A DNA stretch of 64,000 nucleotides, taken from assembly GCA_964512765.1 (NCBI GenBank), contig CAZEKF010000005.1, positions 1-64,000 of the forward strand, in the 5' to 3' direction. Each line of letters starts with the position of its first letter. Positions within the stretch are counted from its first letter, which is position 1. The notes beneath the pieces were generated by a model. That model was not told the origin of the DNA and ran no database searches. It worked only from the letters and a program-made list of their open reading frames with translations. Of the stretch, positions 8,811 through 17,176 are shown piece by piece. This DNA is from GW2011-AR15 sp964512765. GTDB taxonomy: Archaea > Nanobdellota > Nanobdellia > Woesearchaeales > GW2011-AR15. The translations under genes and the position numbers were made by a program.

Positions 8811-9476
8811 ATGAAAAAATCTCACATTATTATTCCAAAGAAAATGAGTCCTGAGTTGGCTGAATTAATAGGAATTTTAATGGGTGATGGATATCTTTAT
8901 AATGGAATCAACAAATATACAATTGGGATTGTTGGGCACCCAAAAACGGATTTTGAATATTATAAATATATAGTGAATTTAATCAAAGATTTATTTAATA
9001 AAAAAGTACAAATAAAGAAAATTGGACGTGGAATAAGAATAATATTCGATTCAAAGGAGATATTCAGATTTATAACAAAATATATCCCTTATTACAAAGG
9101 TGGAAAATCTGACAAAATAATTATTCCTAAAGAGCTATTACAAAGGTGGAACCTTACTAAACACACAATTAGAGGAATTGTAGACACAGATGGATCAATA
9201 TTCACTTCCAATAAACCTGGTTCTCCTAATTATCCTTCAATTGAGATTACAACATCTAGTAATAAATTAGCTATTCAGTTAAAAAATATATTACAAGATA
9301 ATGGTTTCAAAGTTGCAAAGATTTGGAGTTATAAATCCAAGAATAGTAAAAAAACCACATATAAAGTTCCTTTAAATGGGGTTAACAATATAATTCTCTG
9401 GATGAGTCAAATTGGGTTTTCTAATTTCAATAAAGAGAAAAAAGCAATTGAAATTTTAGAAAAAAGTGGGATCTGA
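8811..9476 (+). CDS. Free-standing LAGLIDADG protein A
   Basis: The protein has about 221 residues with two LAGLIDADG helices: ELIGILMGDGYL near the N-terminus and IRGIVDTDGSIF in the middle, each ending in the acidic residue that binds the catalytic metal. This is the monomeric two-motif homing endonuclease fold. ATG at 8811 follows AAAGGTGATTTGTTT, a ribosome site also used by the second LAGLIDADG gene; an in-frame ATG at 8784 is less likely. The gene lies between tRNA-Ile and tRNA-Phe and its last ten bases overlap the acceptor end of tRNA-Phe. It could be an endonuclease of tRNA introns or a LAGLIDADG-derived DNA-binding regulator. Confidence 0.8.
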   Translation: MKKSHIIIPKKMSPELAELIGILMGDGYLYNGINKYTIGIVGHPKTDFEYYKYIVNLIKDLFNKKVQIKKIGRGIRIIFDSKEIFRFITKYIPYYKGGKSDKIIIPKELLQRWNLTKHTIRGIVDTDGSIFTSNKPGSPNYPSIEITTSSNKLAIQLKNILQDNGFKVAKIWSYKSKNSKKTTYKVPLNGVNNIILWMSQIGFSNFNKEKKAIEILEKSGI

Positions 9477-9605
9477 GGGATTTGAACCCTCGACACCACG
9501 GTGACTAAATACCGTTCACTAGGTACAACCTAATGGTGATGTGCTTCAGCCGTCTGAGCTACACTTATTAGGTGTATGTGCTCTCCCAGGCTGAGCTAAG
9601 ATCCC
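9467..9605 (-). tRNA. tRNA-Phe(GAA) with two introns
   Basis: Acceptor GGGATCT pairs with AGATCCC plus A73. The D-arm is GCTCAGCCTGGGAGAGC, the T-arm GAGGGTTCAAATCCCTC, and the anticodon stem CACGG/CCGTG with loop CTGAAG+A gives anticodon GAA. A stem with perfect pairing requires removing a 24-base intron at about 27/28 (contains TACAC/GTGTA hairpin) and a 41-base intron at 37/38. The second intron holds a hairpin with loop GTTGTAC like that in tRNA-Ile. The mature length is then 74. The 3' end overlaps the stop of LAGLIDADG gene A on the opposite strand. Confidence 0.85.
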
Positions 9606-9655
9606 ATTTTAAACTTCAAAAAAACATCTTAGCTTAAAATGTTTTCTAAAGTATA

Positions 9656-9809
9656 AGCCTCCGAAGGGACTTGAACCCTCGACCTGCTGATATCGTGACA
9701 AACTTTTCTTAAGTGGGCTTGAGCCGCAGGCGAAACCCACGAGTTTTGCTCAAGCTTTTCTTAAAAGCTTGTTACAAGTCAGCCGCTATAGCCACTAAGC
9801 CACGGAGGC
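9656..9809 (-). tRNA. tRNA-Thr(UGU) with a large intron
   Basis: Acceptor GCCTCCG pairs with CGGAGGC, discriminator U. The anticodon stem GCTGA/TCAGC encloses loop CTTGTAA (anticodon TGT). About 80 bases at the 37/38 site form an intron with nested hairpins (CAAGCTTTT/AAAAGCTTG and GTGGGTTTCG/GAGCCCAC regions). Removing it leaves 74 bases. The first 12 bases of the gene are duplicated upstream (see the repeat at 9798-9867). Confidence 0.88.
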
Positions 9810-9867
9810 GTGTTTTAGCCTACGGGATCCGAAAATCAAACTGTTTGATTTTTGTAGCCACGGAGGC
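9798..9867 (-). repeat. Duplicated 5' end of tRNA-Thr
   Basis: AGCCACGGAGGC (plus strand) occurs at 9798-9809, the 5' end of tRNA-Thr, and again at 9856-9867. Between the copies is a palindrome (AAAATCAAAC/GTTTGATTTT, 9832-9852). This may be a remnant of a second tRNA copy or of a strand-slippage event. Confidence 0.65.
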
Positions 9868-9909
9868 ATACTCTCCTAGAACTAACTAAATATTTATATA
9901 TGTTTTTAT

Positions 9910-10575
9910 TCAGAACATCTGTTTATGCTCAGATAACGGTTTTCTTAGGTCAGAAGCTCTGTTTAGGTTAATGTAAAACTTTAGATCTTCAATAAACCTT
10001 TCTGAAGCTCTTCTTAACTCAATTTCTTGTTCTCGCATTCTATCTTTATATATCATTCTTAGAAAGAAATCTTCTAACACTTTTCCGAGCATGAACTCTG
10101 AACTTTTTTGGAACCAATTATTAATATCAAGTTCAAGGACAGCGTTAAACCACAATAAAAATTCTCCTACGTAAGGTTTAATTTTTTTGCCTTTGTACAT
10201 GATTTCAACTCGTTTCATGTTAGTTGTAAGAACATCAATGTACCATTTAAACCTAAAAAAAGGATGATCTCCTCCTGCAATTCCTGCATGACTTTTTTGT
10301 ATTCTCCACCAAAACCTTATTTCTTTATGATCCTGTTGGTCCCTATATTCACCGTAAAAATCTTCAAACCATTTATCTCCTTTTGGCGAAGTCCAACCTT
10401 CTTCACTAAGCCAATGATACATGTATCTGTATATATTCTCTAAATGAAGCACTCTAACTTGTTTAATCTGGGTACTGTATACAAGTAAATTACTTTCACC
10501 CCAGGTTGCGTCTGATGGAGGCGGTGCCCATTGTGATTGAATTCCTGCTGGGTGTTTAGGGGTCCAAGTAGTCAT
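9910..10575 (-). CDS. Conserved-looking hypothetical protein, Trp-rich N-terminus
   Basis: The 221-residue soluble protein is unusually rich in tryptophan and aromatic residues in its first half (MTTWTPKHPAG, WAPPPSDATWG, YHWLSEEGW, RFWWRIQ), with basic amphipathic helices towards the C-terminus. I recognise no catalytic motif, signal peptide or membrane helix. It stands alone between the tRNA-Thr region and the beta-helix gene on the same strand. The long, regular reading frame indicates a real gene. A role cannot be given. Confidence 0.5.
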   Translation of the reverse strand: MTTWTPKHPAGIQSQWAPPPSDATWGESNLLVYSTQIKQVRVLHLENIYRYMYHWLSEEGWTSPKGDKWFEDFYGEYRDQQDHKEIRFWWRIQKSHAGIAGGDHPFFRFKWYIDVLTTNMKRVEIMYKGKKIKPYVGEFLLWFNAVLELDINNWFQKSSEFMLGKVLEDFFLRMIYKDRMREQEIELRRASERFIEDLKFYINLNRASDLRKPLSEHKQMF

Positions 10576-10646
10576 ATCTCAATTAATAGTCTCAATTCTA
10601 TATAAAATTTTCGGAAAAAGGTATACTGGTTTACTAAAGAATATAA

Positions 10647-13520
10647 TCACTTATGTGACAAGACTTTATCAATAGTATCTTTGTCCCATTTCGCTAATTC
10701 TAATTCCTTCCTAATTTGTTCATCTGACTGTCCTTCTCTTCTACTTTCTGCTACATGGTCTAACAGGTTCTGAAATTTAACATTTACTTCATCTATTTCA
10801 ACTTCCTTTTTTTTGTTTTTCCTATTAATTAAGAAAATGAAAAATAATGCAGTAACAAACGCAGGTAAGATCCATGTTTTAAATCTGCTATATAAAAGTT
10901 TTATTTCAGTTAGTAGATTATCTGGTTCTAAAATTACTCTCCATTCATCAACAGGCGTTTCTTCTCCTTTGAATGTTATTGCGAACGTTGACAATCCTTC
11001 TGACTCAGCTTTAAAATAATGAACATCATCAATTGTTTCAATATAAGTTGTGTCTAATTCAACCCAGTCACTATCTATGAATTTAGTCATAACAACATCT
11101 TCAATTTTCTTTTTATGCTCTTTTAACCATGATTGGTTAACACTGAACTCTATTTTTGAAGATGTCACTTCTTTATTATCAATTTCATCATGTTCTATAA
11201 CTATATATTGAGCAACAGGTTTACGAATTTCTCTTATTTCTTTTGGAGGCACGTTTCTGTTCTTTATCTTTATAGTTGGTTTATCATACCCTTTTTTGGT
11301 TTCAAAAACTACCTTCCTAACCTGTTCTGTCTCAGGTGTTACTGTTACTGGAGTATCTGCAACTATCTGTTCCAAAACTAAGGTTTCACTTTTTTCAACA
11401 ACACAATATCCTCTATAATCACCATGATCTAAATGTGCTCTTGCAGCTGTTTGTGGAACGCATAACTCATGTTCGTTTCCAACAACATGACAAAGTAATG
11501 TTTTATGAGGCCTACACGCTCCTTTGACAGGTGGTTCTTCAGTATTATCCACTGATGGTTGTTCTGTTTCATCTATTTGGTTATCTGGTATAGTATTATC
11601 TTCTGTAACAATCTCTTCTTGAACATTTTCAGTTATTTCTGTTTCTCCTACAATTGTATTATTTATTTCTTGGTCAACTATCTCATCGCTCTCTGTTGTG
11701 ATTATGGTTACATTTGTTTCTGGAATAACTGGCTCACTAACAATAATTTCACCTTCTGAAGGTACAAATGCTGCTGTATAAAAAGAGTGAAGACTATTAA
11801 ATGGAAATTGAACGTATCCTGTATTAATCTTATTTAATTCAGTATTAATGCTTGATCCAGATAAAGACAACCATTTTTGAGTTTTATTATCAAAGTAATA
11901 TAAGTTAATACTTGATTCATCAAACAAATCTGGATCGTCTTCATAATGAATATCCATATCTAAATATCCACCTGATGAATCAAGTCTATAATAACCTCCT
12001 ATATTTGTCAAGTTTAGGTTTTCTGGCAATTCATTTTTGCCAATATTTTTTATCCTAACACCTCGTATTTTATTTGCTGAAATCTTATACCCATCTCCAA
12101 CTATTGTATTTAAAAAAACATTATTTTCACTTCCACCTAATCTGTCATTTATGTCAACTTCTATCTCATATCCCTCATTAACTTCTACCCTATTGTTCTC
12201 AAATAAATTATCATTACCTATAGACCAAATGCTGAGTCCTTTTTCATAAACATCAGCTAAAAGTTGAATTGTATTGTCTCTAATTGTATTTTCTCTGCCA
12301 TGAGTTATGTAAACTCCAAAAACTCCTATGCTAGTAGAGGTTATTTTGTTATTTGAAATGACATTATTTATAGGACCAATATAAGTTGGACTATAAGATG
12401 AACTAACCGGATTAAATGATATATGAATTCCAGTTCCTTTATGGTTAGCATACTTATGAGTGGTATCTGTTATTACCTTAATTACATTATTGTCAACCAA
12501 AGTATCATTTGAATGAAGGTAAATTCCTGCTGCAGGTGCATCTGTATTTTGCTTATTAACAATTATTTCATTATCAATTACCTTTGGTGAAAATTTTGGT
12601 AATAGTGAAATTCCACCTTCGCTAGTAGTTATTTTATTTTCCTTTATAATCAAGTCAGAGACAGCTTCATCAGATATTACATAAATACCACTCTCTGCGT
12701 CAATAGTATTTCCTACAATTTGGCATCCTGTACATTTATTATAAAATCCAATAGAGCCGTCCCCTCGTCTATATCCTTCAATTGTTTTGATATTATTATT
12801 TGTGACATCAATATTTTTTGAAAATCCTTTTTCAACAGAACCTGTTACATATACTGCTCTTTTATAAACCTCAAAATCATTATTCATAACATTTCCATTT
12901 GTGATATCGACTAATACAACTCCCCTGCTTGGCTCAATTGGTTGAAATGTATGAGACAGAGGGTCGTATTCACTTCCTGCCACTGCACTCAATGAAGAAT
13001 ATATATTATTTTCTCTAATTTCAATATTATCTGCATTACTAAGTGAGATTCCAACTTTAAAGTCAATTAGTTCCAAGTTTTTAATAACAATATTATTATG
13101 TCCTTCACCAGTAATTGCTGTCCCTTTTCCATCACTTTTAATTGAATAGCCATTACCATCAATTGTAATATCTGAAGCACCAACAGTCAAACAAATGCCT
13201 GAAGTAACAATATCATTTTGTAACACAATGTTTTGTGTAACTGTACCACATGCTGTCCCATCTGTATCGTCTGATTCTAAATCAAAATTGTTTAAGAAGA
13301 CTGCATAAGTGCCAAATTCTGTGAGTTCTCCAGAACGAAATTTATTTGATTCTTTATCATGTGTAGATGTCTCAATAAGAACCCATTCTGATAATGATTC
13401 ATCATATTTTCTTAGTATTAAACTATCTTCAGAAGCTCCATCTAACAAAGATTCGTCATATTGTAAGGAAAAATCAATGAAACTACCTGGGTCTCCTTCG
13501 TCCCACCTTTTTGCAATCAT
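10647..13520 (-). CDS. Surface beta-helix protein, C-terminal part (frameshifted from upstream frame)
   Basis: The 957 residues contain a right-handed parallel beta-helix (IVIKNLELIDF, many N-N-x-I turns) after an N-terminal beta-sandwich-like segment (DDSLILRKYDESLSEWVLI type). A second such segment, a cysteine-bearing linker, and a PGF-pre-PGF-like domain (NQSWLKEH through LSTFAITF) follow. A C-terminal membrane helix (TWILPAFVTALFFIFLI) and a basic cytosolic tail of about 60 residues end the protein. The anchor and helix predict a cell-surface adhesin or polysaccharide-binding protein. The frame is coding upstream of its first ATG (PDIPYYYDLISGPITVM), and joins the 13541-14506 frame by a one-base shift, so both are probably one gene. 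Confidence 0.75.
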   Translation of the reverse strand: MIAKRWDEGDPGSFIDFSLQYDESLLDGASEDSLILRKYDESLSEWVLIETSTHDKESNKFRSGELTEFGTYAVFLNNFDLESDDTDGTACGTVTQNIVLQNDIVTSGICLTVGASDITIDGNGYSIKSDGKGTAITGEGHNNIVIKNLELIDFKVGISLSNADNIEIRENNIYSSLSAVAGSEYDPLSHTFQPIEPSRGVVLVDITNGNVMNNDFEVYKRAVYVTGSVEKGFSKNIDVTNNNIKTIEGYRRGDGSIGFYNKCTGCQIVGNTIDAESGIYVISDEAVSDLIIKENKITTSEGGISLLPKFSPKVIDNEIIVNKQNTDAPAAGIYLHSNDTLVDNNVIKVITDTTHKYANHKGTGIHISFNPVSSSYSPTYIGPINNVISNNKITSTSIGVFGVYITHGRENTIRDNTIQLLADVYEKGLSIWSIGNDNLFENNRVEVNEGYEIEVDINDRLGGSENNVFLNTIVGDGYKISANKIRGVRIKNIGKNELPENLNLTNIGGYYRLDSSGGYLDMDIHYEDDPDLFDESSINLYYFDNKTQKWLSLSGSSINTELNKINTGYVQFPFNSLHSFYTAAFVPSEGEIIVSEPVIPETNVTIITTESDEIVDQEINNTIVGETEITENVQEEIVTEDNTIPDNQIDETEQPSVDNTEEPPVKGACRPHKTLLCHVVGNEHELCVPQTAARAHLDHGDYRGYCVVEKSETLVLEQIVADTPVTVTPETEQVRKVVFETKKGYDKPTIKIKNRNVPPKEIREIRKPVAQYIVIEHDEIDNKEVTSSKIEFSVNQSWLKEHKKKIEDVVMTKFIDSDWVELDTTYIETIDDVHYFKAESEGLSTFAITFKGEETPVDEWRVILEPDNLLTEIKLLYSRFKTWILPAFVTALFFIFLINRKNKKKEVEIDEVNVKFQNLLDHVAESRREGQSDEQIRKELELAKWDKDTIDKVLSHK

Positions 13521-13540
13521 TACTGTTATTGGACCACTTA

Positions 13541-14506
13541 TTAAGTCATAGTAGTAAGGTATGTCTGGTGTGGTGCTCTTTCAACTAAAACTCTCGCTCC
13601 CATAAAATTATTAATATCTAATTGTACTTTATTTTCCAGGTTAAGGTTAGTAAACGTATTGTCAACAGACCTAAAATTAACAACTCCGTATCTAAAATCA
13701 TCTTCAGAGTGTATTAGCTCATTATCAGAATATGTGTTTTTAGATGAATCTTCAATCATAATAAGCCCGTCAAATCCAACTTCACCTACAATGGAATTAG
13801 AGTTTATAACATTTGACTCTGATTCATATAAATAAACTCCCACTCCACCATAATCACCTGTGTCAATTTCATTATTAGAGATTGTATTTCGTTGAGAAGA
13901 TTCTAGCAAAACTGCTACATCGTAATTCCCAATGCGTAAGAAAATTTCATTAGAATCAATTAGATTATCTGACCCTTGAACATATATTGGATCTCCTAGA
14001 AATGGCGCAATATAATTGTTTTGTATTGTGTTTGAGTTAGAGTTAGTGAGATAAATTGATGTTCCGCGTACATGTTGGTTATAGTACCTACTACTATCTC
14101 CTAATGTTCTTATTCTCTGGAGAGGACCAGTCCAAGTAGTATTAATCATTGTATTATCTTCAATAACTGAATTTCTCATACCGTCTGCTCTGACAGCATA
14201 TTGAAAACCTTTTATTCCACCGAAATTCTTGATAACTATGTTATCATAACCACCAAGATTGGATATACCTGCACCTGTTTTGTTTTTTGGGGCTAAAAGA
14301 TACCCGTCGCGGTTTGGACCGTATATTGTAAACCCGTTACCGTCAATTGTTACTCCACGTTTTGCAACAATAAAACAATCTCCTTCTGTAACAATATCTT
14401 GCGTTAGGACGATATCTTGTTTTACTTCGCCACATTCAGATACTTCAACAGAATGAACAAACATTACACATAACAAACTTACCAGTAAAATTACTCTTTT
14501 TTTCAT
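13541..14506 (-). CDS. Surface beta-helix protein, N-terminal part with signal peptide
   Basis: The 321 residues start with a signal peptide (KKRVILLVSLLCVMFVHSVEVSEC) and continue as a parallel beta-helix with NNTISNNEI-type rungs. The opening CGEVKQDIVLTQDIV is closely similar to CGTVTQNIVLQNDIV in the downstream frame, showing that the full protein has two beta-helix domains. The frame ends at 13541 in a sequence that reads on in the -1 frame. The shift lies around 13570-13585. Assembly error, a real mutation or programmed shift cannot be told apart here. A TATA-like element (AAGTATTTATACTC, reverse strand) precedes the start. Confidence 0.75.
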   Translation of the reverse strand: MKKRVILLVSLLCVMFVHSVEVSECGEVKQDIVLTQDIVTEGDCFIVAKRGVTIDGNGFTIYGPNRDGYLLAPKNKTGAGISNLGGYDNIVIKNFGGIKGFQYAVRADGMRNSVIEDNTMINTTWTGPLQRIRTLGDSSRYYNQHVRGTSIYLTNSNSNTIQNNYIAPFLGDPIYVQGSDNLIDSNEIFLRIGNYDVAVLLESSQRNTISNNEIDTGDYGGVGVYLYESESNVINSNSIVGEVGFDGLIMIEDSSKNTYSDNELIHSEDDFRYGVVNFRSVDNTFTNLNLENKVQLDINNFMGARVLVERAPHQTYLTTMT

Positions 14507-14586
14507 TTTAAGTTTAACCTTAGTTTATTGAGTATAAATACTTTTCTGGAAACTATATAAAGAACATTGAGTTACTTTGTGGAATA

Positions 14587-15570
14587 ATGAAGGTATTTGT
14601 TAGATGTACTACTGGATTGGAAAAGTTTGTAGTTACAGAACTTGAGAAGATTACTAAATTAGAGAATGTTCAAGTATTTGATGGAATCGTTGTGTTTGAA
14701 TGCAATGAAAACATGGATATATTATTACAAATAAAAATAGTTGATGAGTTTCTTATTTTTGTAAAGAAACTAGCAGGTATTTCAAGGTATAGAACTACAT
14801 TAAAAAATATTAGACAACAAGTCAAAAAGTCAAATTTTAGAAAACTTGACAAAAATATTAAAACGCTTTCTGTTAAAACAAGTTATTCAGGTAGAAGGGA
14901 CTACACTGCTGGAGAGGTTAATGAAACTGTTGCAGAAGGTATAGTCAAAAAATATGGTTGGAAACTAGTTGAAAACAATGCAGATATTAAGATTAATGTT
15001 ATTTTAAAACCTGACATTTCTTTAGTTGGACTGAATCTTACAAGAGAAAGCAAATACAAAACAGTACCTGGATCATTGAAAAGATCTGTTGCTAATGTTA
15101 TGATCAAGTTAGCTAATCTTAAGAAAAAAGACGTTGTTCTTGATCCAATGTGTGGTTCTGGTATAATTCCCATTGAAGCTTCATTAATTGGAGCAAAAGC
15201 AATTGGAGGAGATATTGATAAAAAAAGGGTTGAACTAGCTAAAGAAAATAATAAAATCATGAAAACTAAAGTTGAGTTCAAGCTATGGGATGCTTTAGAT
15301 TCTAAATTATCAGATAATTCTATTGATAAAATCGTTTGTAACCTTCCTTTCGGTAAACAAGTTAAGATCAAAGACCAAACAATATTTTTTGACAAGTTCA
15401 TTAATGAAATGTTAAGAATTTCTAAAAAAGGTTTTACCTGGGCTTTTCTTACAACATCCGGAGACATTATCAAGAAAACCATTGAAAAACATAATTTGAA
15501 ATTAAAAAAAGTCATCAAAATCATTAATTCTGGTCTTGAATCAGAAATATTAGTCATAAATAGGCAGTAA
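14587..15570 (+). CDS. trm14: tRNA (guanine-N2)-methyltransferase, Trm14/TrmN type
   Basis: The protein has an N-terminal THUMP RNA-binding domain (about 1-155) and a Rossmann methyltransferase domain with SAM motif VLDPMCGSGIIPIEA and catalytic motif NLPFGKQV, the form of the (N/D)PPF motif found in Trm14 and THUMPD3, which make m2G6 in the tRNA acceptor stem. Length (327) is close to archaeal Trm14. A TATA box (ctatataaag, about 14557-14566) is placed for a leaderless ATG. The GTPase gene follows 30 bases downstream on the same strand. Confidence 0.83.
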   Translation: MKVFVRCTTGLEKFVVTELEKITKLENVQVFDGIVVFECNENMDILLQIKIVDEFLIFVKKLAGISRYRTTLKNIRQQVKKSNFRKLDKNIKTLSVKTSYSGRRDYTAGEVNETVAEGIVKKYGWKLVENNADIKINVILKPDISLVGLNLTRESKYKTVPGSLKRSVANVMIKLANLKKKDVVLDPMCGSGIIPIEASLIGAKAIGGDIDKKRVELAKENNKIMKTKVEFKLWDALDSKLSDNSIDKIVCNLPFGKQVKIKDQTIFFDKFINEMLRISKKGFTWAFLTTSGDIIKKTIEKHNLKLKKVIKIINSGLESEILVINRQ

Positions 15571-15600
15571 TATATATTCTAGCTAGGTTCTTTATTAATT

Positions 15601-16347
15601 ATGGTAAACTTTTGGAAGCTAGTTAATGAAGTCATCACAGATGCAGACATACTATTGTTAGTTTTAGATTCAAGGTTTCCTGATCTAACCAGAAATAAAG
15701 AAATTGAGTATAAAATTAAGGAAAAAGAAAAAAAACTGATTTATGTGTTTAACAAGTGTGATCTTACACCTGAAAAAGATCTACATGAACTTGGAAAAAA
15801 ACTTAGTCCAAGTGTGTTTGTTTCAAGTAAAAAAAAATTCGGCGGAACTTTGTTATTTAAAGAGATTATGAAACTTTCTAAAGGCAGTCGTTGTGTAGTT
15901 GGTGTTCTAGGATTTCCAAATGTTGGTAAGAGTTCTGTTATTAATTTGTTAAAAGGCAAAAAATCTGCTTCTGTTAGCAGTTATTCTGGTCATACACGAG
16001 GAAAACAGTTTATTAGTGCAAAAGGAAAGATTAAATTAATAGACACACCTGGTGTGTTGCAGTTTAAAGAAAAAGATATAATGAACCAGGTTTTAATTGG
16101 TTCAATTAACCCGCAGCATGTTAAAGAACCAGATTATTTTGCAATGCAGTTAGTTGATAAATACCCCAAACTGTTTGAAAAATATTACAAAGACAAGATT
16201 GACACTGATGGTTACGAGTTCTTAGAAAAGGTTGCTCTTAGGATGAATGTTCTTAAAAAAGGCGGTCAGCCAGATTTAATGCGGTTTTGTAGAAAATTGT
16301 TACAGGATTGGCAGAAAGGACGGATACATGAAGAATTCTTGAAATAA
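15601..16347 (+). CDS. Circularly permuted ribosome-assembly GTPase (YlqF/YawG family)
   Basis: The G motifs appear in permuted order: the G4 motif NKCDL comes first (about residue 57), then the G1 P-loop GFPNVGKSS (about 105) and G3 DTPG (about 149). This order defines the YlqF/YawG/Nog2 class of GTPases, which help assemble the large ribosomal subunit. The 248-residue length is that of a minimal member without extra C-terminal domains. It follows trm14 on the same strand and ends next to tRNA-Cys on the other strand. Confidence 0.85.
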   Translation: MVNFWKLVNEVITDADILLLVLDSRFPDLTRNKEIEYKIKEKEKKLIYVFNKCDLTPEKDLHELGKKLSPSVFVSSKKKFGGTLLFKEIMKLSKGSRCVVGVLGFPNVGKSSVINLLKGKKSASVSSYSGHTRGKQFISAKGKIKLIDTPGVLQFKEKDIMNQVLIGSINPQHVKEPDYFAMQLVDKYPKLFEKYYKDKIDTDGYEFLEKVALRMNVLKKGGQPDLMRFCRKLLQDWQKGRIHEEFLK

Positions 16348-16351
16348 AAAA

Positions 16352-16491
16352 AGCGAGAGGAGAGACTCGAACTCTCGAATAGTTGGGATCTGCTGGTTAT
16401 CATCGCATTTCTGCTCATCATCCCAGACTTTTGCAGCCAACCGCATACTATGTCTTTTAGATAGACATCTTAGCCGCTTGGCGACTCTCGC
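16352..16491 (-). tRNA. tRNA-Cys(GCA) with two introns
   Basis: Acceptor GCGAGAG pairs with CTCTCGC and the discriminator is U, as in all tRNA-Cys. T-arm is GAGAGTTCGAGTCTCTC. Anticodon stem GTTGG/CCAAC with loop CTGCAA+N gives anticodon GCA once an intron of about 43 bases at 37/38 is removed. A further 24-base intron (hairpin ATGTCT/AGACAT) interrupts the 3' strand of the D-stem: joining ..GCTAAG to GCG.. restores GCC/GGC. The mature length is 73. Confidence 0.85.
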
Positions 16492-16538
16492 GTGGATAAT
16501 TCTAAGTGAAAATTGACATATTTATAAAAGTTTACTCT

Positions 16539-17012
16539 CTATTTAGGAAAATTATTCAGAATTTCAACATTATGTTTCATAGAATAATTCTCTGCAGCTG
16601 CTGTAAACACATGATGTTTGTCTTTTGTTAAGATGTTACCGTGAACTTTTAAAGCAGCAACAAACATGACTGCGTCGCTTGGATCATTAATTATTTCAAG
16701 AACTTTATTATCATACTTCTGTACATATTCTTTTTCAGCTTGTATATTACCTGGTGAGACACTTACAGGCAAGTTTGACATTATGTTCAGTTTAAGAAAA
16801 TCTCTAAGGTGGTGTATTGTATGGCCTTTGAACTTGTGATGTATGTAATCCAATTCTTCAAGGTTAAAACTTGTCATGCCAACTTTATTATTTTTACAGA
16901 AATTAACTAAAGTTTTGATCTTATCTTTCCTGAACACGTAATACATGAAACAAGTGTCAAGTAAATAATCAACATTATCTGTTTTTGGTAAATTGTCAAT
17001 GAGTTGTTTCAT
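16539..17012 (-). CDS. PIN-domain protein
   Basis: The first strand and acid (VDYLLDTCFMYYVF), a second acid (FNLEELDYI) and the later NDPSDAVMFVAALKVHGNILTKD pattern match the PIN nuclease fold, with D/E/D metal ligands. PIN proteins are RNases in toxin-antitoxin pairs or in rRNA processing; no antitoxin gene is adjacent, so a processing role is at least as likely. The reading frame is open further upstream, but that part would translate through tRNA-Arg, so ATG at 17012 is chosen. It lies 17 bases downstream of tRNA-Arg on the same strand. Confidence 0.72.
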   Translation of the reverse strand: MKQLIDNLPKTDNVDYLLDTCFMYYVFRKDKIKTLVNFCKNNKVGMTSFNLEELDYIHHKFKGHTIHHLRDFLKLNIMSNLPVSVSPGNIQAEKEYVQKYDNKVLEIINDPSDAVMFVAALKVHGNILTKDKHHVFTAAAENYSMKHNVEILNNFPK

Positions 17013-17029
17013 TTTATCATAAAGAAAAG

Positions 17030-17124
17030 TGGGCCAGGGAAGATTTGAACTCCCGACCTTTAGCTTAGAAGGCTTACGGAACACATTGTGTTATACCGCT
17101 CTATCCAAGCTGAGCTACTGGCCC
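17030..17124 (-). tRNA. tRNA-Arg(UCU) with non-canonical intron
   Basis: Acceptor GGGCCAG pairs with CTGGCCC plus A73. D-arm GCTC/GAGC and T-arm GGGAGTTCAAATCTTCC are clear, and loop CTTCTAA gives anticodon TCT. The gene is 20 bases too long: the insert with hairpin AACAC/GTGTT lies between the D-stem and anticodon stem (about 26/27), not at the usual 37/38 site. The anticodon stem keeps one A-A mismatch. Confidence 0.82.
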
Positions 17125-17176
17125 ATATTCTATTCAGAAGTTATAAATTGTTTTTAAATGTTTATGTTTATTCTAA

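Noticed and set aside
16446..16468. Stem-loop resembling an anticodon arm with CTA (amber suppressor or pyrrolysine tRNA)
   Set aside because: It is the 24-base intron of tRNA-Cys; with it removed the D-stem, anticodon stem (GCA) and U73 all fit tRNA-Cys.
17013..17084. Upstream extension of the PIN-domain frame
   Set aside because: These codons are a translation of the 3' half of tRNA-Arg.
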